59,214 nt of DNA from Nonomuraea harbinensis (GCF_019396385.1 NZ_JAHKRN010000053.1:1-59214), one strand, 5' to 3'. Counted from the stretch's first letter, positions 40,951 to 49,996 are shown. The notes: generated by a model not told the origin, from the sequence alone. Made by a program: numbers and translations.

Positions 40951-42500
40951 GCACGGGGATGGGTCTCCGAGGCGACCGCATCGTCCGCTACGTGAACGCG
41001 TTCTGCCCCCACTGCCACGGCCGCGACCTCGACCGGATCGAGCGGCTGAGCGGCTACCTGGCGGTGCGCGACGGCAAGGTGTGGCTGGAGCGGGGCTGCA
41101 GGGAGCACGGGCTGGTGCGCACGCTCTACGACGAGGACCCGGAGATCCTCGCCTACCTGGAGGAGTGGACCGCTCCAACCAAGCAGCACGTGCCGGATCT
41201 CGCGGGCAACTTCGATCCGGTGCCGGCGGCGTACCTCAAGGGGCTGCCCGAGCTGCAGACGCAGCACACCTGCATCCTGCTGGAGGACATCGCGGAGGCG
41301 TGCAACCTGCGCTGCCCCACGTGCTTCGCCGACAGCTCGCCCGAGCTCAACGGCGTGGTGCCGGTCGCCGAGGTGCTGGCGAACGTCGACCAGCGGCTGG
41401 CCAGGGAGAACGGCAAGCTCGACGTGCTCATGCTGAGCGGCGGCGAGCCGACCCTGCACCCCGAGTTGAAGACGCTGCTGCACGAGCTGGCCGCACGCCC
41501 GATCACCCGCATCTTGATCAACACCAACGGCGTGCTGATCGCCCGCGACGACGCCCTGCTCGACCTGCTCACCGAGCACCGCGAGCGGGTGGAGGTCTAC
41601 CTGCAGTACGACGGCTCCTCGGCGGAGGCGTCGAGACACCACCGCGGCGGCGACCTGCGCAGGCTGAAGCGGCAGGCCGTGGCGCGGCTCTCGGAGCGGG
41701 AGATCTTCACCACGCTGGTGATGACGGCGGCGCTCGGCGTGAACGACGGCGAGATCGGCGACGTCGTCAAGGTGGCGCTCGACACCCCGTTCGTGGGCGG
41801 CGTGTCGCTGCAGCCGCAGTTCGGCTCGGGCAGGTCGGGGACGATCGACCCGATGGACCGGCTGACCCACACGGGCGTGCTCAAGCGGCTCGGCCCGCAG
41901 ACCGGCGGGCTGGTGACGTGGCGTGACCTGACCGCGCTGCCGTGCTCCCACCCGCACTGCTGCTCGGTCGGCTACCTCATCCGCGACGACTCGCAGCGGT
42001 GGCGCTCGCTGGTGGCGCTGATCGGCCACGACCGGCTCAAGGAGAACCTGGGCCTGGTCGCCAACCGCATCGCCGACTCCGAGATCCCCCGCGAGCTGCG
42101 CCTGGCGGTGCAGGAGTCGCTGCTCGACCTGCTGTCGGAGCAGTCGTCGCTGTCGCATCCGCAGATCGGCGAGCTGTGGCGCAACATCTGCGAGAACTGC
42201 GACCTCGGCGTCTCCACGCTGCTCACGCTGGCCTCGTCGGCGCTGCCGGGCCGGCGCAAGAAGCTGCGCCGGATGATGGGCGAGCGGGTGGTCCGGATCA
42301 CGATCAAGCCGTTCATGGACATCTCGACCATGATCGAGGAACGGCTCACGCAGTGCTGCGTGCACGTCGGCACACGGTCGGCCCAGGACCAGTGCGCGCC
42401 GTTCTGCGCCGTGCAGGCGTGGCCGCAGCTGTCGGCGCAGCGACTGTCGGCGGTGGCGTCCGAACCGCGGCTGCGGCTCCCGCTGGAGGTGCTCCCGTGA
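40947..42500 (+). CDS. Radical SAM protein of the MJ0619/tetraether-lipid-synthase type
   Basis: A 517-residue protein from ATG 40947. An N-terminal rubredoxin-like region (FCPHC, then YLAVRDGKVWLERGCREHG) precedes the radical SAM motif EACNLRCPTCF (Cys119, 123, 126), and SGGEPTLHPEL follows as the SAM-binding GGE motif. The C-terminal third has more Cys clusters (CSHPHCCSVGY; NICENCD; QCCVHVG and CAPFCAVQAW), likely for additional iron-sulfur clusters. This order matches the MJ0619 family, which includes pterin methylases and tetraether lipid synthase. Coupling to an Lgt-like gene favours a lipid substrate, by inference. Confidence 0.85.
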   Translation: MSTGMGLRGDRIVRYVNAFCPHCHGRDLDRIERLSGYLAVRDGKVWLERGCREHGLVRTLYDEDPEILAYLEEWTAPTKQHVPDLAGNFDPVPAAYLKGLPELQTQHTCILLEDIAEACNLRCPTCFADSSPELNGVVPVAEVLANVDQRLARENGKLDVLMLSGGEPTLHPELKTLLHELAARPITRILINTNGVLIARDDALLDLLTEHRERVEVYLQYDGSSAEASRHHRGGDLRRLKRQAVARLSEREIFTTLVMTAALGVNDGEIGDVVKVALDTPFVGGVSLQPQFGSGRSGTIDPMDRLTHTGVLKRLGPQTGGLVTWRDLTALPCSHPHCCSVGYLIRDDSQRWRSLVALIGHDRLKENLGLVANRIADSEIPRELRLAVQESLLDLLSEQSSLSHPQIGELWRNICENCDLGVSTLLTLASSALPGRRKKLRRMMGERVVRITIKPFMDISTMIEERLTQCCVHVGTRSAQDQCAPFCAVQAWPQLSAQRLSAVASEPRLRLPLEVLP

Positions 42501-42751
42501 CGACTCCACCAAGCACGCCGTACGATCCGCTCCGGTTGTGCGTGTACGCGACGATCGCGCTCCTGGCTTGGGTGTTCGGGCCGTGGGCGCTGCTGGCCTT
42601 CGCCGGGCTGGGGTTCGCGGGTTACTGGAAGGCGCGGCGGGCCGGGCTGACCCGGAGCAAGTGCCTGCTCCGGGACACCCGGCTGGTCCTCGCCTACCTG
42701 GGCGTGCTCGCGCTGGCGGCGGTGACGGCGATCGTGCTGTCCTTCACATGA
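42497..42751 (+). CDS. Small membrane protein coupled to the radical SAM gene
   Basis: An 84-residue protein from GTG 42497, overlapping the radical SAM stop (GTGA). Two membrane segments (CVYATIALLAWVFGPWALLA and TRLVLAYLGVLALAAVTAIV) with a basic loop between. Its end overlaps by 8 bases the end of the convergent propeller gene. Probably a membrane partner of the two enzymes before it. Confidence 0.65.
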   Translation: MTTPPSTPYDPLRLCVYATIALLAWVFGPWALLAFAGLGFAGYWKARRAGLTRSKCLLRDTRLVLAYLGVLALAAVTAIVLSFT

Positions 42752-43901
42752 CGGCGAGCAGGTTCACCACGGTCAGGTTCGAGCCTTCCCGCCAGGAGAA
42801 GACCGTGGGGACGCCGCCGCCGAACTCGGCCTCGTCAAGGCCCACGACCTCTTCGGTGGTGAGGTCGTACAACGCCTGGATGACCGGCCCGGAGGACAGC
42901 CGGCCGAGCACGAACCGGTCGGCGGGCAGGCCTTCGAACACCAGAGGGCGCAGGTCGGCGGGGATCGGCCGGCGGTCCGATCCGTCGGGCCGCTGGCGGA
43001 AGGGGCCGCCGTCGAGCACGCCCGCGCACCACTGGATGCCGCAGATCAGACCGCGGGCTCCGCTCGGCACCGAGACGTCGGCCGACCGGCCGGTTTCCAG
43101 GTTGACCGTGCGGTTCTGGTTCCGCTCGTGCGACTCGCCCGCGGTGTAGCCGGCGGCCAGCGGCCATGACCTGAGATGGAGGCCGTCGGTGCCCTTGATC
43201 TTCTCCGGCTTGCCGCCGGTCAGCGGGAGCCGGTAGACGCCGCCCCGCTCGACGGAGAACACGATGTGGTCGCCGGCGATGTCGAAAGCGTCCACCTGGG
43301 CCAGCTCTCCGGTCAGCTTGGCGACGTGCCCGGACTCGCCGCCGGCTCGCGGCACGTACCAGAAGTCGGCCCATGCGCCTTCGCCGGCGTGAGGCGTCTC
43401 GCCCCACCAGACGATGTGATTGTCCCTCGCCTTGACGTCGCGGAAGCGGTAGCCCGGCACGTTGGGCTTCGGCATGCTGGTGACCGTCCGGAACTGCCTG
43501 ATTCCGGTGTCGAACACCTCCAGGCGATCCGGCTTCACGCCGGGTGCCACGGCGCTCACCAGCACCTCGGCCGGGCTGATCGCGGCCATCGGCTGGTATT
43601 CCCGGCCGTCGACGGCCGTGCCCGGCACCGTGAACATCGCCTCGGGCCAGACCTCGACGGCCCGCTCGACGCCCCGGGTGGCCTCGGCCGCCGGTCGCGC
43701 CCGCCCGCCGCCGTCGGACAGGACCGCCGTCGTGCCTCCCGCCACCAGCACCACCGCGGCGGCGGCCAGCGCCGTCCGCGCCCACCCCGCACGCCGGCGC
43801 GACCGGCGGCGGGCGGCCACCGAGGCCGCCAGCGTGAGCTCCGGCTCGGCGTGCCCGGCGGCGGTGCGCAGGGTGCGGATCAGGTCCTCTTCGCTTCTCA
43901 T
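42744..43901 (-). CDS. Membrane-anchored propeller protein, probable anti-sigma factor
   Basis: A 385-residue protein whose ATG (43901) overlaps the sigma gene stop (ATGA). A short cytosolic N-terminus (MRSEEDLIRTLRTAAGH) with a basic stretch leads to one membrane segment (about 41-60); the rest lies outside and shows repeated Trp/Gly blades such as HIVWWGETP and DHIVFSVERGGVYRLP, like a TolB-type beta-propeller. Such partners of SigE-family sigma factors act as sensors and anti-sigma factors. Closely similar in plan to the protein at 44875. Confidence 0.75.
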   Translation of the reverse strand: MRSEEDLIRTLRTAAGHAEPELTLAASVAARRRSRRRAGWARTALAAAAVVLVAGGTTAVLSDGGGRARPAAEATRGVERAVEVWPEAMFTVPGTAVDGREYQPMAAISPAEVLVSAVAPGVKPDRLEVFDTGIRQFRTVTSMPKPNVPGYRFRDVKARDNHIVWWGETPHAGEGAWADFWYVPRAGGESGHVAKLTGELAQVDAFDIAGDHIVFSVERGGVYRLPLTGGKPEKIKGTDGLHLRSWPLAAGYTAGESHERNQNRTVNLETGRSADVSVPSGARGLICGIQWCAGVLDGGPFRQRPDGSDRRPIPADLRPLVFEGLPADRFVLGRLSSGPVIQALYDLTTEEVVGLDEAEFGGGVPTVFSWREGSNLTVVNLLAVM

Positions 43902-44368
43902 CGCGCCTCCTCCAGCGCATGCGTGATCCGGAGCTTGCCCAGGGCGCGCGCGGCCTGGCTGCGCACGGTGCCGCGCGAGACGCCGAGGATCTCCGCGATC
44001 TCGTCGTCGGGGAGATCCTCGTAGTAGCGCAGCACGAGCACGGCACGCATCCGGCGGGGCAGCCTGCCCAGCTCGGCCCAGAGGTCCGCGTCGTCGTACC
44101 GGTCGAAGTCGCCGCGCTCGGGCACGGCCGCGACGAGGTCCTCGCGGTGGCGGCGCCGCCAGGCGTTGATGTGCAGCCGCACCATGGTGGTGCGCACGTA
44201 GCCTTCGGGGCTGTCCTTCTTGCGCACCCGCGACCACGCGTTGCCCAGCCTGGCCAGCGCCTCCTGGACGAGGTCGGCCGCGTCCTCGGTGTTTCCGGTC
44301 AGTACGTAGCCGTACCGGAGGAGAGCGTCACCCCTGGCTCGGACGAACTCGTCGAACGATTGGTCCAC
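43898..44368 (-). CDS. SigE-family extracytoplasmic-type RNA polymerase sigma factor
   Basis: A 156-residue protein from GTG 44368. Region 2 (FDEFVRARGDALLRYGYVLTG, then DLVQEALARL) and region 4 (AVLVLRYYEDLPDDEIAEI, then SRGTVRSQAARALGKL) are complete. Length and the opening FxxFVRARG are typical of the actinobacterial SigE-50 group. Cotranscribed with its presumed anti-sigma factor. A second copy of this module lies at 46068-46553. Confidence 0.92.
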   Translation of the reverse strand: MDQSFDEFVRARGDALLRYGYVLTGNTEDAADLVQEALARLGNAWSRVRKKDSPEGYVRTTMVRLHINAWRRRHREDLVAAVPERGDFDRYDDADLWAELGRLPRRMRAVLVLRYYEDLPDDEIAEILGVSRGTVRSQAARALGKLRITHALEEAR

Positions 44369-44404
44369 GGATCCAAGGACCGTGAGAGGGGCGCTTCTGT
44401 TGCA

Positions 44405-44863
44405 TCACTCGGCGGGCACGTACAGGGAGAGGGTCTCGGCGACGCAGGCGGGGCGGCGCTCGCCCTCGACCTCGATGGTCATCTTGAGCGCCGACAGGTA
44501 GCCCGCCGGGGTGCCCTTGACGCTGGTCAGCTCGGCGACGGCGCGCACGCGCGAGCCGACCGGGACGGGGCGGGGGAAGCGGACCTTGTTCAGGCCGAAG
44601 TTGACGCCCATCTGGATGCCCTCGACGCGGATCAGCTCGAACATGAACGACGGCAGCAGCGACAGGCTCAGGTAGCCGTGGGCGATCGTGCCGCCGAACG
44701 GGCCCTCCTTGGCCCGCTCGGCGTCGACGTGGATCCACTGGTGGTCGTCGGTGGCGTCGGCGAACAGGTTGACCCTGTCCTGGGTGATCGTGCGCCACTC
44801 GGTGGGGCCGAACGTCTCGCCGACGCCGTCCTTGAGCTCCTGGATGTTCGCGAAGGTCCGCAT
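44405..44863 (-). CDS. MaoC-like (R)-specific enoyl-CoA hydratase
   Basis: A 152-residue protein from ATG 44863. Hot-dog fold with the catalytic DATDDHQWIHVD and GPFGGTIAHGYLSLSLLP, the hydratase-2 motif. The following FGLNKVRFPRPVPVGSRVR is characteristic. It hydrates 2-enoyl-CoA in fatty-acid or polyhydroxyalkanoate metabolism. It lies between the two sigma modules on the same strand, which suggests the modules were duplicated around it. Confidence 0.9.
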   Translation of the reverse strand: MRTFANIQELKDGVGETFGPTEWRTITQDRVNLFADATDDHQWIHVDAERAKEGPFGGTIAHGYLSLSLLPSFMFELIRVEGIQMGVNFGLNKVRFPRPVPVGSRVRAVAELTSVKGTPAGYLSALKMTIEVEGERRPACVAETLSLYVPAE

Positions 44864-44874
44864 GAGGCCGAACG

Positions 44875-46071
44875 CTATTGGGCAGGTGGGACGGCTGCCA
44901 AGTTGAGCACCCGGAACTCGTCCGGCTTGTCCCCCTTGGTCGCTCCCCAGTAGAGGATCGTGCTGGGCTCGGACGAGGTGCCGGTGCCGTACCAGTCGGT
45001 CGGCTCGTCGAGGCGGCCCAGCTTGTCCGTGGCGAGGTCGTACACGTCGCTGTCGACGAGGAAGCGCTCCAGCGCGGGATAGGCGTGCATCCTGACGCCG
45101 CGGACCTGACGCGACCGCGGCGTGCCGGTGCCGTCGGCGCGCTGGATCAGCAGGCCGTCGTCCCTCTGGCCGTGGCACCAGACGGGGCCGCACCTCCAGC
45201 CGGTCACGCCCGGCGGCGCGGCCGTGGTCCGGGTCGTGCCGTCGGCGAGGTTCACCAGCCGGGTCTGGTTGTGCTCGAAGCCCTCGGGGCCCTTGGCGAC
45301 GTCGGCGGCCCAGGGCCACGCGATCAGGTGGAGGTCGTCGCCGCCGGGGACCCGCTCCGGGTCGCCGCCCGCGAGCGGGACACGCCACACGCCGCCGTCG
45401 GTCTCGGACCAGACCACGTGGCCGCCGCCGATGGAGATCCCGTCGAGGTCGGCGTCCTCGCCGGTGCGGGTGGCGAGGAGCCTCGCCGCGCCGCCGGCCA
45501 GGGGGGCGGTCCAGATCTCGCGTACGGGGGTGCCGTCAGCCCGTTCGCCGGATCCGGACCAGGCGATGTCGGCGGGGCCCACGGTCACGGACTGGGGGAA
45601 GTACCTCTTCCGGCCCCTGCCTGCCGGCACCCGGGTGACCACCCTGGCCGTCCCGGTCCCGGTGTCGTAGATCTCGAACGTGCCGGCCTTCTCGAACGAG
45701 GACTCGGCGGCGAGCAGCACCTGAGTGGCGCTGAGCGCGGTGACCGGGCGGTAGCGCCGGCCGTCGGCGTTGGTCGCCGGCATCGTGAACAGCGCCTGCG
45801 GCCACAGCTCCGTCACCGTCGCCGCGACGGGGGCCACGGTGACCATCGCGGTGGCCGCCGGCCGGGAACCCTCTGCTTCTCCCGGGCCAAGGCCCCTGAC
45901 CACCGCCGTGCCCGTACCCGCCACCGCGATCACCGCCGCCGCGGCGAGCACCTGGACCCGGCGCATGGTGCGCCTTCGGCGGAGCCGGGCGACGCCTGCC
46001 AGCAGATCCGTGTCGGGCGCGCCCGCCGCGCCTTCACGCAGGGCCCTGACCAGCTCTTCCTCGGTCCTCAC
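44875..46071 (-). CDS. Membrane-anchored propeller protein, second probable anti-sigma factor
   Basis: A 398-residue protein from GTG 46071 (GGGGAGG upstream), overlapping the sigma gene stop. Same architecture as the 42744 protein: N-terminal RTEEELVRALREGA, one membrane segment (about 39-58), a WPQALFTMPAT block matching WPEAMFTVPGT, and blade motifs IAWSGSG and HVVWSETDGGVWRVPLAG. Paralogue with conserved order of segments but moderate identity. Confidence 0.75.
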   Translation of the reverse strand: MRTEEELVRALREGAAGAPDTDLLAGVARLRRRRTMRRVQVLAAAAVIAVAGTGTAVVRGLGPGEAEGSRPAATAMVTVAPVAATVTELWPQALFTMPATNADGRRYRPVTALSATQVLLAAESSFEKAGTFEIYDTGTGTARVVTRVPAGRGRKRYFPQSVTVGPADIAWSGSGERADGTPVREIWTAPLAGGAARLLATRTGEDADLDGISIGGGHVVWSETDGGVWRVPLAGGDPERVPGGDDLHLIAWPWAADVAKGPEGFEHNQTRLVNLADGTTRTTAAPPGVTGWRCGPVWCHGQRDDGLLIQRADGTGTPRSRQVRGVRMHAYPALERFLVDSDVYDLATDKLGRLDEPTDWYGTGTSSEPSTILYWGATKGDKPDEFRVLNLAAVPPAQ

Positions 46072-46553
46072 GAATGCCTCCCCTCGAAGACGGCCGGCCG
46101 TACCCGGAGCGTGTTGAGCGCACGGAAGGCCAGGCTCCGAACCGTTCCGCGTGAGATGCCGAGGATGTCGGCGATCTCCTGGTCCGACAGGTCCTCGTAG
46201 TAGCGCAGCACCAGCACGACACGCTGCCTGCCCGGCAGCGTGGCCAGCTCCCTCCACAACTCGCCGGTGGAGTGGGCGTCGGTGTACGAGCCCTCGGGGA
46301 CGTCGTCCGTGATCCGCTCGCGCCGCCGCCCGCGCCACCAGCTCACGTGCTGCCTGGCCATGGTGATGCGCACGTACGCCTCGGGGTTGTCCTTGTTGCG
46401 CACCCGCCGCCAGGAGTCGCCCAGCTTGAGCAGCGCTTCCTGTACGAGGTCGGCGGCGTCGTCGGGGTTGCCCGTGAGCACATACCCGTAGCGCAGCAGG
46501 GCCGGCCCGCGGGCACGGACGAAATCCTCGAACTCCACACTTCCATGACGCAC
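46068..46553 (-). CDS. SigE-family sigma factor, second copy
   Basis: A 161-residue protein; GTG 46553 is used, with GTG 46538 as alternative. FEDFVRARGPALLRYGYVLTG and VLVLRYYEDLSDQEIADILG repeat the neighbouring sigma factor almost block by block. Coupled to its propeller partner by a GTGA overlap. The 219 bases upstream, up to the ATPase gene, hold the divergent promoters but no gene. Confidence 0.92.
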   Translation of the reverse strand: MRHGSVEFEDFVRARGPALLRYGYVLTGNPDDAADLVQEALLKLGDSWRRVRNKDNPEAYVRITMARQHVSWWRGRRRERITDDVPEGSYTDAHSTGELWRELATLPGRQRVVLVLRYYEDLSDQEIADILGISRGTVRSLAFRALNTLRVRPAVFEGRHS

Positions 46554-46772
46554 GGGGGCGCGGAGCTGTTGCGAAGATCTTTACCTGAAATCATCGCGCA
46601 CCTGTTCGAGTCCGCGCTACAGTCGTACCAGCGCGAATCGAACAGAGGTTCGGCCTGGTGAGAGGGGGTGTGTCCGGTGACGGTGCTCGCGATGCCCCCT
46701 GCTCGGACACGCCATCACACTTTCTTCCCGAATCTAAGACGCCCGCTATATGGCGCAATAAAGTCGGAGAGC

Positions 46773-47954
46773 GTGGACCCCGTGCGCAATCCTTACGCCC
46801 CCGGAGCCGGGCAGCGTCCGCCGGAGCTCGCCGGGCGCGACCGTGAGCTGCAGCAGTTCGAGGTCGTGCTGGAGCGGGTGGCCCGCGGGCGGCCCGAGCG
46901 CAGCATGGTCATCACCGGCCTGCGCGGCGTCGGCAAGACCGTGCTGCTCAACACGTTCCGCTCGATGGCCATCCAGCGGCTGTGGGGCACCGGCAAGATC
47001 GAGGCCAGGCCCGACCAGTCGATCCGCAGGCCCGTCGCCGCCGCCCTCCACATGGCGATCCGCGAGCTGGCGCCGCGCCACCGCGCGCCGGAGCGCATCG
47101 AGGAGTTCCTCGGCGTGCTGAAGGCGTTCGCGATGCGCGACCCGTCCGCCGCCAAGGGCACCTCCCACTGGTCGCCCGGCATCGACGTGCCGGCCACGCG
47201 TGGCCGCGCCGACTCCGGCGACCTGGAGATCGACCTCACCGAGCTGTTCGTCGACGCCGCGGGCGTCGCGACCGACCTGGGCGTGGGCATCGCGCTGTTC
47301 ATCGACGAGATGCAGGACGTCCAGTCCGCCGACATCTCGGCCCTGTGCGCCGCCTGCCACGAGCTGTCGCAGACCGGCGGCCCGCTGATCGTGGTCGGCG
47401 CCGGGCTGCCGCACCTGCCGAGCGTGCTGTCGGCCAGCAAGAGCTACTCCGAGCGGCTCTTCCGCTACGCCCGCATCGACAAGCTCGACCGCGAGGCCGC
47501 CGACCTGGCGCTCATGCTGCCCGCGCGCGAGGAAGACGTCGAGTTCACCCAGGAGGCGCTCGACGCCCTCTACGACGCGGCCGACGGTTACCCCTACTTC
47601 GTGCAGGCCTACGGCAAGGTCGCCTGGGATCTCGCGCCGCGCAGCCCGATCACGCTCGACGACGTCCGGGTGTCGGCGCCGGAGGCCGAGGAGGAGCTGG
47701 CCGTGGGCTTCTTCGGCAGCCGCTACGAACGCGCGACCCCGGCCGAGCGCGACTACATGCGGGCCATGGCCGAGATCGGCGACGAGCCGGTGGCGACCGC
47801 CGACGTGGCGGAGTCCCTGGGCCGCAAGCCGTCGAGCCTGTCCCCCGCCCGCGACAGCCTGATCAAGAAGGGTCTGATCTACAGCGCCGAGCGCGGGCTG
47901 ATCGCGTTCACCGTGCCGCATTTCGGGAGGTTCCTGCGTGCCCAACCGATCTAG
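46773..47954 (+). CDS. AAA ATPase, ORC/Cdc6-like
   Basis: A 393-residue protein from GTG 46773 (GGAGA just upstream); the frame is open to 46668. It opens NPYAPGAGQRPPELAGRD, then Walker A TGLRGVGKTVLL, Walker B IALFIDEMQDV, and ends with a winged-helix-like domain (VATADVAESLGRKPSSLSPA). This is a widespread actinobacterial single-gene ATPase whose role is unclear. It has no neighbour in the same operon. Confidence 0.82.
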   Translation: MDPVRNPYAPGAGQRPPELAGRDRELQQFEVVLERVARGRPERSMVITGLRGVGKTVLLNTFRSMAIQRLWGTGKIEARPDQSIRRPVAAALHMAIRELAPRHRAPERIEEFLGVLKAFAMRDPSAAKGTSHWSPGIDVPATRGRADSGDLEIDLTELFVDAAGVATDLGVGIALFIDEMQDVQSADISALCAACHELSQTGGPLIVVGAGLPHLPSVLSASKSYSERLFRYARIDKLDREAADLALMLPAREEDVEFTQEALDALYDAADGYPYFVQAYGKVAWDLAPRSPITLDDVRVSAPEAEEELAVGFFGSRYERATPAERDYMRAMAEIGDEPVATADVAESLGRKPSSLSPARDSLIKKGLIYSAERGLIAFTVPHFGRFLRAQPI

Positions 47955-47969
47955 ACGGCACCCCTAGGC

Positions 47970-48013
47970 CTCTATTGGGTTGTCTAGAGGGGAAGCTAGA
48001 TAGCCCAATAGAG
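47970..48013. terminator. Long hairpin between convergent genes
   Basis: CTCTATTGGG (47970-47979) pairs perfectly with CCCAATAGAG (48004-48013), and the inner TGTCTAG/CTAGATA adds about 6 pairs with one mismatch. It lies between the ends of the convergent ATPase and MauE-like genes and is best read as a bidirectional terminator. Confidence 0.7.
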
Positions 48014-48057
48014 TTAAATCGTCATGCCCGTCGAGGGAAATCTAGCCCTCTCTAGCG

Positions 48058-48849
48058 TCAGGCCGATACTGGCGTATACGAGGGCAGAGACTCGCTGTCC
48101 GCCTCGACCACCGCCACCCTGACGGCCGGTCGGCGGCCGGCCATGAAGACGGCGAACACCACGTCGTCCTGCTGGTGGTTCTTGAACGCGAAGAACCGCC
48201 AGCACAGCTCGCGCCAGCTGTCGTAGGGCTCGGCCGTGGTCAGCTCCGCCCGGTGGGCCCGCCACGTGCCGCTCGACCGCAGCCGCGCCAGCATGACCCC
48301 CTCGGCGGGCCCGCGGCGCTGCTCACACGGCGCCCGGTGGCGGGCCCGCTCGATCAGCTCGTCGATCTCGGGCGAGAGCACGGCCAGCACCAGCAGCCCG
48401 GCCAGCGTGAACTCCCACGACGGCTGGGCGAACGCCATCCAGCCGGGCACCGGCGCCCACACCGTCACCACGGCCATGCCGGTCAACGCCATGGTCCTGG
48501 CGATCGACCGTACCCCGACCGGAGCCGAGCTGACCTCGCCGAAGCACCCGCAGCCCGCGTCGGGCCGGCGCCTGCGCAGCTCCAGGAGCACGTACGTGGA
48601 CATGGCGAAGAACGCGACCGTCGCGAAACGGAAGATCGGGTGCGTGGTGAGCAGCAGCCCGGCGGCCAGCACCAGCTCCGCCGCCCCGCACGCCAGCAGC
48701 GCCGGGGCCCGGAAGCGGCCGGGCACCAGCACGGCGGGGCCGAGCCTGGCCAGCGCGTTCGGCTCCCTGCCGGACCGTATGACGGCCACCTTCGCCGCCG
48801 TGCCGAGGCACAGCAGGACGATCAGGACCGGCAGCTGCGATGCCAGCAT
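48058..48849 (-). CDS. MauE/DoxX-like membrane protein
   Basis: A 263-residue protein from ATG 48849 (GAGG 3 bases upstream), 5 bases after the preceding gene. Four to five membrane segments in the first 160 residues, with GCGCFGEV between segments, the Cys-x-Cys mark of MauE-like redox membrane proteins. The C-terminal 90 residues are a cytosolic domain of unknown type. Probably handles electrons or thiols at the membrane together with the secreted partner. Confidence 0.75.
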   Translation of the reverse strand: MLASQLPVLIVLLCLGTAAKVAVIRSGREPNALARLGPAVLVPGRFRAPALLACGAAELVLAAGLLLTTHPIFRFATVAFFAMSTYVLLELRRRRPDAGCGCFGEVSSAPVGVRSIARTMALTGMAVVTVWAPVPGWMAFAQPSWEFTLAGLLVLAVLSPEIDELIERARHRAPCEQRRGPAEGVMLARLRSSGTWRAHRAELTTAEPYDSWRELCWRFFAFKNHQQDDVVFAVFMAGRRPAVRVAVVEADSESLPSYTPVSA

Positions 48850-48854
48850 GTACC

Positions 48855-49796
48855 TCACCCCAATCCGATCTGTGCGTTGAAACACCCTTTGACCAGGTCG
48901 CCGCCGAGTTCGACGTACGAGAGGGGCGACAGCTCGGCGATCCGCCCGCGCGGCGAGGTGTCGCACTCGACGCAGCGGTCGCAGAAGCGCCCGGCCAGGC
49001 AGCCGCACGCGACGATCGGCACGTTCACCGAGCGGCCGTCGCACACATTGTGCACCTGCAGCAGCGAGCCGATCGCGAGGTAGGGCAGCCCGGCGCAGGA
49101 CACCCCGGCGTCCGGGCAGCCCGCGTCGGAGCGCTCCACCATGGGGTAGGCCGCGCCCCGCTCGTCCTCGTCGAAGGCGTCGGCCCAGGTGACGGTGCCG
49201 GAGATGCGGGAGGTCATGCCGCCGTAGGCGGGCGGCGGCGCCGGCACCGACCGCGCAGGGTAGGCGGGCTGGGAGGTGGCGGGCAGCATGGCCAGCGCCG
49301 TGCCGTCCTTCCTGATGCCGATCGCGTCGAACAGGTAGCCCGGCTCGAACTGGGGATGGCGCACCCGCAGCCTGCCGGTCGCGCGGTACGGGATGAGAAT
49401 GGTCCGGCGGCCCCGGTGCGGCCCGCAGTCGAGCTCCACCGTGACGTCCTTGCGGCCTTCGACGGACATGATCGTGCCGGTGATGCGGATCGTGTCGGCC
49501 CAGATGCGCTCGACCACGCGGCCCTCGCGCGTACGCATGACGACCCTCGCCCCGACGGGCAGGTCGGCGGGCGTGACGTCGGCGCCGTGCCAGGCCTTGG
49601 CCCACGGCGCGATGACCAGCCGCTCGCTCCCGCCCTCGGGGGTCTCGACGAGGATGAGGTGCGGGCTGACGTCGCGGATCTGCCCGGTGACCGCGCGTAG
49701 CGGCTCCCCCTCCGGGCCCGGGCCCGGAACTCCCGGCTCGCGGCCCAGCACCGCGGCGGCCAGCACCCGCCTGCGGTCAACGCTCGGATACGCCAT
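48855..49796 (-). CDS. Protein with RlpA-like double-psi beta-barrel domain
   Basis: A 313-residue protein from ATG 49796; the frame is open to 49886. Two mixed-strand regions with no clear family precede a C-terminal domain where ISGTVTWADAF, LAIGSLLQVHNVCDGRSVNV and LSPLSYVELG match RlpA/expansin-like barrels. Several Cys pairs (CPDAGVSCAG; CGCLAGRFCDRCVEC) suggest disulfides, hence export, yet no signal peptide is visible at this start. Operon with the MauE-like gene fits disulfide handling. Confidence 0.6.
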   Translation of the reverse strand: MAYPSVDRRRVLAAAVLGREPGVPGPGPEGEPLRAVTGQIRDVSPHLILVETPEGGSERLVIAPWAKAWHGADVTPADLPVGARVVMRTREGRVVERIWADTIRITGTIMSVEGRKDVTVELDCGPHRGRRTILIPYRATGRLRVRHPQFEPGYLFDAIGIRKDGTALAMLPATSQPAYPARSVPAPPPAYGGMTSRISGTVTWADAFDEDERGAAYPMVERSDAGCPDAGVSCAGLPYLAIGSLLQVHNVCDGRSVNVPIVACGCLAGRFCDRCVECDTSPRGRIAELSPLSYVELGGDLVKGCFNAQIGLG

Positions 49797-49996
49797 GCGT
49801 TCTAGGGTCACACGGCCGGAAGAGAGGTCGCGCCGTACGCCGCAGACAAGAGCAAAATACGCATCCCCCAGTGAAGGAGATGACATCCGGCGTCGAACAA
49901 TCTGCCACCGACCTTGACGGACCTTTGTCGTCGGCGGGCCGAATCCTGGATTGCGGGTCAGCCTGATCAGGGCTCTGGGCTGCGATTCTGGCCACG

